Part shown: positions 58,514-64,000 of the stretch, piece after piece | Position numbering within the stretch: position 1 is the stretch's first letter | Layout: each line of letters starts with the position of its first letter | Source of the DNA: Obscuribacter phosphatis_A | GTDB taxonomy: Bacteria; Cyanobacteriota; Vampirovibrionia; Obscuribacterales; Obscuribacteraceae | Direction: 5' to 3' | Assembly (NCBI GenBank): GCA_017303615.1 | Contig: JAFLCK010000019.1 | Span: 1-64,000, forward strand | DNA: 64,000 bases | Position numbers and translations under genes: made by a program | Notes under the pieces: model-generated | Databases searched by the model: none | What the model saw: the letters and a program-made list of their open reading frames with translations, nothing else | What the model was told of the DNA's origin: nothing

Positions 58514-59758
58514 TTGCCTACTTATGCAAAGAGAATTTTTCTCTTACTTTTGTCTTTTGCTTGGGCGGGCCTGCCCGGGCAGGCGGTTTCGCTGCCTGAT
58601 GAAGTCGATAGAGCAGAGGAGAAGCTGGAGCTTTTAGAGGAAGGTTCGCTTGAGCGGACTTTCTTGCGAGACATGGATTTCTCCCCGGACGATAAGATAT
58701 TGGCGGTTTCTTATGCCAATCGTCCGCCTGCCCAAGTGGCGGTCGCCTCTGGGCGTATTTTGAATGTACTGGGCTATTCCCCCGATGAAGAGCTGAAGCG
58801 GCGCGAACTCAGTCGCCGGCTTCGCCAAGACCCAACCATCGCCGGCGCTGAGCGGGTCGGGCACGGAGGTTTTTCTTTGGCCAGCAATAGCCTGCTGCGC
58901 CGAGTTAACGATATAAATGCCATTACTTATTCGCCCGACGGCAAGCAAGTGGCCGGCGCCGGTGCCGGTGTGCTCAAGCTTTATGATGCTCAGAGCGGGC
59001 GAGAAGAGCAAGTGATTTCGATTACTGAGACGGCTGCTCTCACCCATGCTCAAGATCCTCAGTACTTTGTCTCGATGGTGGCTAGTATGGGGGGCTCCGG
59101 GCTTTTAGGCGGTTCCTGGGGTGTCGGCTCATCTTCGGTCGAGTATTCTCAAGATGGAAAATTGGTGGCTGTGTGCCAACCTTATGGTTGTTCGGTGCGC
59201 AGCAGCAAGGACGGTAAAGAAGTCTATGGTTTCCACCATTCCGATCGCATGGGCGGGCGTTATTTCGCCCGTTTCAGCCCCGAGGGCAAAGAACTGGCCG
59301 TGGTCTGTCAAACAACCGGTATGGAGAGATCGGCTTGCCGTCTTGATATTCTCGATGCGCAGAGCGGTAAGATTTTGCGCACCTATCAGAAGCGCTGGCC
59401 ATACGGCGATTTGCGCTGGTCTCAAGACGGTAAGAGATTGGCTTTCTTTACAGTGGAAGGCAAGTTGGTCGAGCTGGACAGTGCCGACTTTAGAGAGCTG
59501 GCTGTATTGCCGGGTGGCGATAGGTTGTCTTTCAGTCCGGATGGGCGGTATTTAGTTGTCAGTGATAGAGAAGAAGGGGCGCGCATCATGGAAGTCATGA
59601 GTGGCAAGATTGTGAAGCGTTTCTATCAAGATTTTCCTGATGCCGTTCGAGGCATTAGGGCGAGGCCGGTTGCCTGGTCGCATAACGGTAAGACCATAGC
59701 AGTCGGCGGTGAAGAGTATATGGTTTATTTTTGGGACGTCGGCGCGCTCAAGCAATAG
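58514..59758 (+). CDS. Secreted WD40-like beta-propeller protein
   Basis: This 414-residue protein has a signal peptide (IFLLLLSFAWAGLPGQAVS). Repeated strands follow with (Y/F)S-x-D-G-K or SPEGK turns: DFSPDDKILAVSYA, TYSPDGKQVAGAGAG, EYSQDGKLVAVCQ, RFSPEGKELAVVC, RWSQDGKRLAFFT, SFSPDGRYLVVSD and AWSHNGKTIAVGG. Seven blades make a propeller, a protein-interaction platform, in the periplasm or outside. The TTG start has a perfect GGAGGTGA 7 bases ahead. It is the last gene of the kinase-like/pyrC/TPR run, and its end is close to the tRNA-Arg promoter. Confidence 0.82.
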   Translation: MPTYAKRIFLLLLSFAWAGLPGQAVSLPDEVDRAEEKLELLEEGSLERTFLRDMDFSPDDKILAVSYANRPPAQVAVASGRILNVLGYSPDEELKRRELSRRLRQDPTIAGAERVGHGGFSLASNSLLRRVNDINAITYSPDGKQVAGAGAGVLKLYDAQSGREEQVISITETAALTHAQDPQYFVSMVASMGGSGLLGGSWGVGSSSVEYSQDGKLVAVCQPYGCSVRSSKDGKEVYGFHHSDRMGGRYFARFSPEGKELAVVCQTTGMERSACRLDILDAQSGKILRTYQKRWPYGDLRWSQDGKRLAFFTVEGKLVELDSADFRELAVLPGGDRLSFSPDGRYLVVSDREEGARIMEVMSGKIVKRFYQDFPDAVRGIRARPVAWSHNGKTIAVGGEEYMVYFWDVGALKQ

Positions 59759-59760
59759 AG

Positions 59761-59766
59761 TATAAT
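59761..59766 (+). promoter_or_regulatory. Candidate -10 box of tRNA-Arg
   Basis: A perfect TATAAT directly follows the propeller gene stop, 22 bases before the tRNA 5' end. No good -35 was seen at 16-18 bases, so this is suggested by the -10 and location only. Confidence 0.35.
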
Positions 59767-59788
59767 AAGCGTGCAGCATCAGACTTGT

Positions 59789-59862
<74 letters not shown>

Positions 59863-59920
59863 AGTTTTATTTGACCTGTTTTGCTCTTAACCGTCTTGTT
59901 CTTAACCGTCTTGCCTTTAA

Positions 59921-62900
59921 ATGTTCGAAAGAAGCGTCGAGCTCATCACCGGCCCCTATAGATCTGGCAAGACCATGTGGTTACTGGAGGAGCTGGTGCG
60001 GCACAGCCGCGAGCAGCCATTGGCGACAAGACCGGTTTTGCTAACCGTTCCCTCCCACCGCTATAAGGGGCTCTTGGAAAAGCAGCTTGCCCAGATCTTG
60101 CGCCGAAGCGGTGCTCCAGGGCTTTGTGCCGTCAAGATACTGCCATTCTACGACCTCTGCCATTTGATATTGCGGCAGGCCGGCGTTAACTTTCATCTTC
60201 TTGCTGATGGTTTGAGACCGGCTGTCTTGCTCAAGGCAATCAAGCAAGTGGAAAGTATGGGAAAGCTCAATACTTTTGCCTCCATTGCTAATTTTGCCGG
60301 TACCCATGCGCAAATGTTGGAGTTGATAGATGAGCTGATGCGTGCCGCCCTCTCGCCCCGAGAGGTGGCCGCCACTTTGTCTCGGGCGGCTTCTTCCGAA
60401 TCGCGCTATCAAGAGTTGGCGGCAATTTATCAAGCCTACTGGGACGAACTCGAGAAACTCAATGTTTATGACGAGCGCAAGTTGGCCTTCAAGGTGCGTG
60501 AAATTTTGCCGCAGTGGGCTAAAGCGGCATCGCCTCCGGCTTTGCTTGCCGTAGACGGTTTTGACCGCCTCAGCCCCTTGCAACTTTCGGTGCTTTCATC
60601 TTTGGCTCGGCATTGCGAGCGCACTCTGATTACTTTCGACTATGTTTCGCAAGGGCCAAAACTTGATGAGTATACCTGGAAGCAGAAGAGTATAAACGGC
60701 TTACTTGCTTTTGCAGAGGGCGGTCTGACCCTCAAGGAAACGCAGTTTGAGCAGTCAGTGCCCGAGGTGAAGAGCGAGCTTATATCAACTCTTGATAGAC
60801 AGTTGGAAATGGAAGAAGTAGCCAGGCAAGTCAAGACTTGCCTTGTGCAGGGCGTCGAACCTTCTGAGATTGTCGTGGTCACCCGCTCTTTGCAGAGTTA
60901 TTTACCGGCAGTCAAGCTCGCTTTTGAAAGAGCTGCTATTCCATATTTTCCAGATGAAGCCATACCGATTGCCACCTTGCCCCTGATCAAGTATGTGAGG
61001 CGACTGCTCTTTCTGCCCCTTTCTAAGTTTAAGCGGGTGGAAGTTATTCGTTCTTTGCGCAGTGCATTCAGCAATCATGAATGGCTCGGCCTAGATAAAG
61101 AAGCGGTGGATAGATTAGACCGGTTATCGCTGGATTCGGTGGTGGTGGAAGAGAGCGATTGGCTTGAATTTATCAAGCAGCCAGGCTTGACTGCCGAGTC
61201 GCAAGCCCTGCAGCGTTTCTTTACTCTTTTGCAAGGCGAAGTTGTGCAGAAAGCAGCAAGCCTAAGTTCTCATGTCGCTCATGTCGAAGATGTTATCGAT
61301 GCCCTTCTGCGCTTGCCCTCCGATGATGAATATTCCAACCCTGTCATTGCCTGGGAAGAGCATCAGGGCCTGGTCGAACTGCGTAAAGTGCTGGCCGACC
61401 TGATTAGAGAAGAAGAGCTCTTACTAGAGTCATACGGCAGTGAGCTTTATACTTATAAGCAGTTCTTTACTAGATTGGAACAAGCTTTCGAGAATTCAAA
61501 CTTTAGGCGACGGGCCGGCGGCGATAAATTTGTCACTGTCTGCGGTGCCGATCTGGTTGCCAATCGCCGCTTTCGTGTGGTCATTATTGCTGGTTTGGTA
61601 GAGGGTGATTTTCCCCGTCGCCTCGAGCGCCCTGGTTTGCTCAGCCGCGATGAAGTGCGCAAGTGGGGCTCACTGGGAATCGATATCGAAAATCCTAGGC
61701 AACATGATTCTTTCGAATTTTCACTCTACCGCTCTTTGCTTGAAAGGGCCGTAGATAAAGTGTTGCTCTCTTATCCCCATTTCGAATCATCTAATGAAGA
61801 ATTGGTGCCATCCTTTTTTCTGGTTGGATCTTCCGAGCAGTCTAAGGCTTTGCCCGAATGTCTGCCGCCCCGTCTGGCTGCCTTGCAAAGACCGGTTTCG
61901 GTAGAAGAACTAGCCATGGCTAGGCTTTGGTACAAAGGTGCCGGTTCTGTCTCTGATTATTTGCAAAAGACTTTGGAGACTAATTTACCCCAAGATTATG
62001 CAGAAGAAGCCGAGCGTCTGCTCAGGCGCTTGCAGGAACCTTTGGCGATAGTGGAAGCGCGCACCAGTTCAGAGAGTCGGGGGAGCAATCGCAAACTTGC
62101 TTGTGGCGATTTTTCCGACCTGGTTGCCCTGGGCTTGTTAAAGATAGATATGCCTGGCGCCTGGAGCCCTAGCGCCTTATCCACTTATGGACGCTGTCCC
62201 TTTCAGTACTGGGTTTCTTATGTACTTAAGCAGGAAGAGTTGGAGGAGCCGACCGCCGGTCTTGATATTAGATTGAAAGGCGAGGTCTATCACAAAGCCC
62301 TGGAATTATTTTATGCAGGGCTCAAGGAGCGCGGTCTAAGACTTAACAGTGCTGAACAGACTTTTCTTTTCTCTTTCTTTGAAGAATGTATTGCCGCCGC
62401 TCTCAACTGGGTGCAGACTGAACGTAAGGTCAAGCTCGATGAGTTTTGGGAATTTGAGCGCAAAGATATAGCCTTTAGATTGAGGCGTTTTTTGAAGGAA
62501 GAAATGAACTCTGCCATCAAAGATAATACCGGCTTCGAGCCAGTTTTCTTTGAGCGTCCTTTCGGCGGCGAAATAATTGATGCCGCTTTAGGCAACCGCT
62601 CGGCCGAAGTTATCTTGCAGCGCCCGGAAACCTTGGCGCCGGGGTCCGTGAAGGAATTGCGTCTAAGAGGACGAATCGACCGAATCGATGCCGATGGTCA
62701 AGGACGCTTGCGTGTTGTCGACTATAAATCTGGTTCCAGCCCCATCAGAAACGATGACATATTAGCCGGACGTGAATTGCAGATGCCAATTTATAGTTTT
62801 GCCGCCTCTTGCGACCGCGAACTCGTCTCTTATGGAAAAGTAACTGCCGGACTCTATCTTAGTATCTCTAAAGGAGCCGGAATCGGCAAAGTTGATTTTG

Positions 62901-63070
62901 AAGATAAAGAAGTCGATCTCTTGCAAGTGAGCCGCGAAACAATTTTTGATTTTGTTGAGAAAATCGCCAAAGGGCAGTTTCCGGTAGCGCCCAGCAAGCG
63001 CGAAGTTTGCCAAAAATGCGATCACTCTGCTGTTTGCCGCATAGCCGAGTTTGGCGCTGAGGAGGACTGA
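59921..63070 (+). CDS. addB: AddB-type helicase-nuclease subunit
   Basis: This 1049-residue protein is a subunit of the AddAB double-strand-break resection complex. It has an N-terminal Walker A GPYRSGKT (11-18) and a C-terminal PD-(D/E)XK nuclease with RGRIDRIDADGQGRLRVVDY followed by KSGSS and QMPIYSF. The cysteines for a 4Fe-4S staple are in YGRCPFQYWVSY and in REVCQKCDHSAVC. It feeds RecA, which is also in this window. The ATG start follows tRNA-Arg by 58 bases. The stop overlaps the addA start in TGATG, so the subunits are coupled. Chi recognition cannot be read from this sequence. Confidence 0.92.
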   Translation: MFERSVELITGPYRSGKTMWLLEELVRHSREQPLATRPVLLTVPSHRYKGLLEKQLAQILRRSGAPGLCAVKILPFYDLCHLILRQAGVNFHLLADGLRPAVLLKAIKQVESMGKLNTFASIANFAGTHAQMLELIDELMRAALSPREVAATLSRAASSESRYQELAAIYQAYWDELEKLNVYDERKLAFKVREILPQWAKAASPPALLAVDGFDRLSPLQLSVLSSLARHCERTLITFDYVSQGPKLDEYTWKQKSINGLLAFAEGGLTLKETQFEQSVPEVKSELISTLDRQLEMEEVARQVKTCLVQGVEPSEIVVVTRSLQSYLPAVKLAFERAAIPYFPDEAIPIATLPLIKYVRRLLFLPLSKFKRVEVIRSLRSAFSNHEWLGLDKEAVDRLDRLSLDSVVVEESDWLEFIKQPGLTAESQALQRFFTLLQGEVVQKAASLSSHVAHVEDVIDALLRLPSDDEYSNPVIAWEEHQGLVELRKVLADLIREEELLLESYGSELYTYKQFFTRLEQAFENSNFRRRAGGDKFVTVCGADLVANRRFRVVIIAGLVEGDFPRRLERPGLLSRDEVRKWGSLGIDIENPRQHDSFEFSLYRSLLERAVDKVLLSYPHFESSNEELVPSFFLVGSSEQSKALPECLPPRLAALQRPVSVEELAMARLWYKGAGSVSDYLQKTLETNLPQDYAEEAERLLRRLQEPLAIVEARTSSESRGSNRKLACGDFSDLVALGLLKIDMPGAWSPSALSTYGRCPFQYWVSYVLKQEELEEPTAGLDIRLKGEVYHKALELFYAGLKERGLRLNSAEQTFLFSFFEECIAAALNWVQTERKVKLDEFWEFERKDIAFRLRRFLKEEMNSAIKDNTGFEPVFFERPFGGEIIDAALGNRSAEVILQRPETLAPGSVKELRLRGRIDRIDADGQGRLRVVDYKSGSSPIRNDDILAGRELQMPIYSFAASCDRELVSYGKVTAGLYLSISKGAGIGKVDFEDKEVDLLQVSRETIFDFVEKIAKGQFPVAPSKREVCQKCDHSAVCRIAEFGAEED

Positions 63071-64000
63071 TGCTTACCCAAGAGCAGGAACTGGCGGTAA
63101 AGAGTGTCGGGCAGAATGTTCTGGTGGCTGCCGGCGCCGGCTCTGGCAAGACCCATGTGCTGGTGGAGCGCTATGTGGAGATTTTGCGCAATAACCCTGA
63201 AACCGGTTTGTCTAATATCATCGCCGTAACCTTTACCCGCAAGGCAGCCGCTGAAATGCGTTCGCGTCTAAAGAGTAAGTTCTTGCAACTTTCGTTAGAT
63301 GCTGGTGAGAAGGCGCAAGGTCTTGATAGACGATGGCATGAAGCTATGTTGGAAGTGGATGGGGCTAAGATTGGCACCATTCACTCACTATGTGAGTCTA
63401 TCCTCAAGTTGTTTTCAGCTGATTGCGGTATCGACCCGCAGTTTTCCATGCTTGATGAATTGACTACCAAAGAGCTTCTCTCTCAAGCTATTGAGGGCGC
63501 CATAAGAGATATCGTGCTCAGTCAGTCAGAAGTGGGAGAGTCTGCCGAGGCTCAGACATCTTCTCATCAGCACGAGCTTTTTGTTTTGAATGTGCTTGAC
63601 TTTGATAAGCTGAAAAGTTTGCTTGAGTCGATGTTGCGCAGTTCGATGCAGATTAATGAAACCCTGGCGATAGTCGATAGAGCCTATTTGCTGACCGGCA
63701 AGATTGCCCTTGAATCTTTGCGAGACTTCGCCAGTCGCCTCTTGGATGAGGTAAAGCGCCAGCGCCTGAGAGAGCTTTTGCAAAGTGAGAAGTTGAAGAG
63801 ACTCTTGCAAGAGGCGGCAAGCAATGCTATCGCTAAAGACAGCGATGCGATGGAACAAAATCGGCGTCTTGTTCTGAGCTGTTTTGCCGACGCCTCTAAA
63901 CGGCTCACCCCTTCAGCCAGTGGTTTGGCTGTGTCTAGCCAAGAAATTGATCAGTGCTGGCGTTTAATCGGCGAAGCTGCCTCTATAAATATGCGTGGCG
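63070..64000 (+). CDS. addA: AddA/UvrD-type helicase-nuclease subunit, cut by window end
   Basis: The first 310 residues are present and the frame is open to the window edge. The superfamily 1 helicase start LTQEQELAVKSVGQNVLVAA then GAGSGKTHVLVERY (Walker A) and the IIAVTFTRKAAAEMRSRL motif Ia region are clear, followed by KIGTIHSLCESIL. Together with the coupled addB gene this is the AddA subunit, a 3'-5' helicase and nuclease. The C-terminal nuclease lies outside the window. Confidence 0.9.
   Translation, partial: MLTQEQELAVKSVGQNVLVAAGAGSGKTHVLVERYVEILRNNPETGLSNIIAVTFTRKAAAEMRSRLKSKFLQLSLDAGEKAQGLDRRWHEAMLEVDGAKIGTIHSLCESILKLFSADCGIDPQFSMLDELTTKELLSQAIEGAIRDIVLSQSEVGESAEAQTSSHQHELFVLNVLDFDKLKSLLESMLRSSMQINETLAIVDRAYLLTGKIALESLRDFASRLLDEVKRQRLRELLQSEKLKRLLQEAASNAIAKDSDAMEQNRRLVLSCFADASKRLTPSASGLAVSSQEIDQCWRLIGEAASINMRG

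Overview
The window reads as an ordinary bacterial chromosome of roughly 50% G+C from a non-photosynthetic relative of the cyanobacteria, most plausibly Vampirovibrionia/Melainabacteria of the Obscuribacterales type. The support is indirect. RecG carries the long N-terminal extension typical of cyanobacterial RecG, the Crp/Fnr regulator has an NtcA-like recognition helix, there are many secreted TPR proteins and very large repeat proteins, and no photosynthesis genes are present. This placement is inference from protein character, not a database result.

Layout. 0.05-6.1 kb is a tight plus-strand operon: a DUF4178 zinc-ribbon membrane protein, a small membrane protein, DUF350, a membrane-fused spermidine-synthase-like enzyme, a secreted flavin amine-oxidase-like protein and a polytopic membrane protein. 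It runs head-on into an lrp-speD pair, giving a polyamine-type cluster. 7.2-10.6 kb holds an EamA exporter and three envelope proteins. 10.7-13.8 kb is a minus-strand lipA-TPR-cobS operon. 13.9-22.4 kb is housekeeping: tpiA, tRNA-Ser, prfA-prmC, hslO, rpmB, mglA, recG. 22.4-29.7 kb looks accessory: a membrane TPR protein, a protein apparently built from IS1595-type transposase parts, an unknown membrane-anchored protein and two GT-C-like membrane proteins. 29.7-36.4 kb carries a large TPR protein, a putrescine aminotransferase, tRNA-Val and hutH. 36.6-45.3 kb carries a Ser/Gly-rich secreted protein, an SDR-like protein, lnt, recA, a Crp/Fnr regulator and a GyrI-like protein. 45.5-55.3 kb is dominated by a 2818-residue protein (LysM, annexin-like repeats, YD-like repeats, an HD-like region, a papain-like C/H/NxWG terminus) plus two downstream genes. 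55.3-59.8 kb has a kinase-like protein, pyrC, a TPR lipoprotein and a beta-propeller protein. tRNA-Arg and addB-addA, the latter cut by the window edge, close it.

The most unusual non-gene signal is a 14-bp perfect palindrome, AACCGATATCGGTT, found seven times although about 0.0002 copies are expected by chance. Three copies form an in-frame 45-bp tandem repeat inside prmC, one lies in tpiA, and three sit inside longer 28-36 bp hairpins between genes, two of which bracket the TPR/transposase-derived gene pair. It behaves like a palindromic repeat family that tolerates insertion into coding sequence. The two most interesting gene-level items are the DUF4178/DUF350/spermidine-synthase cluster with its own flavoprotein oxidase, and the giant annexin/YD/protease protein.
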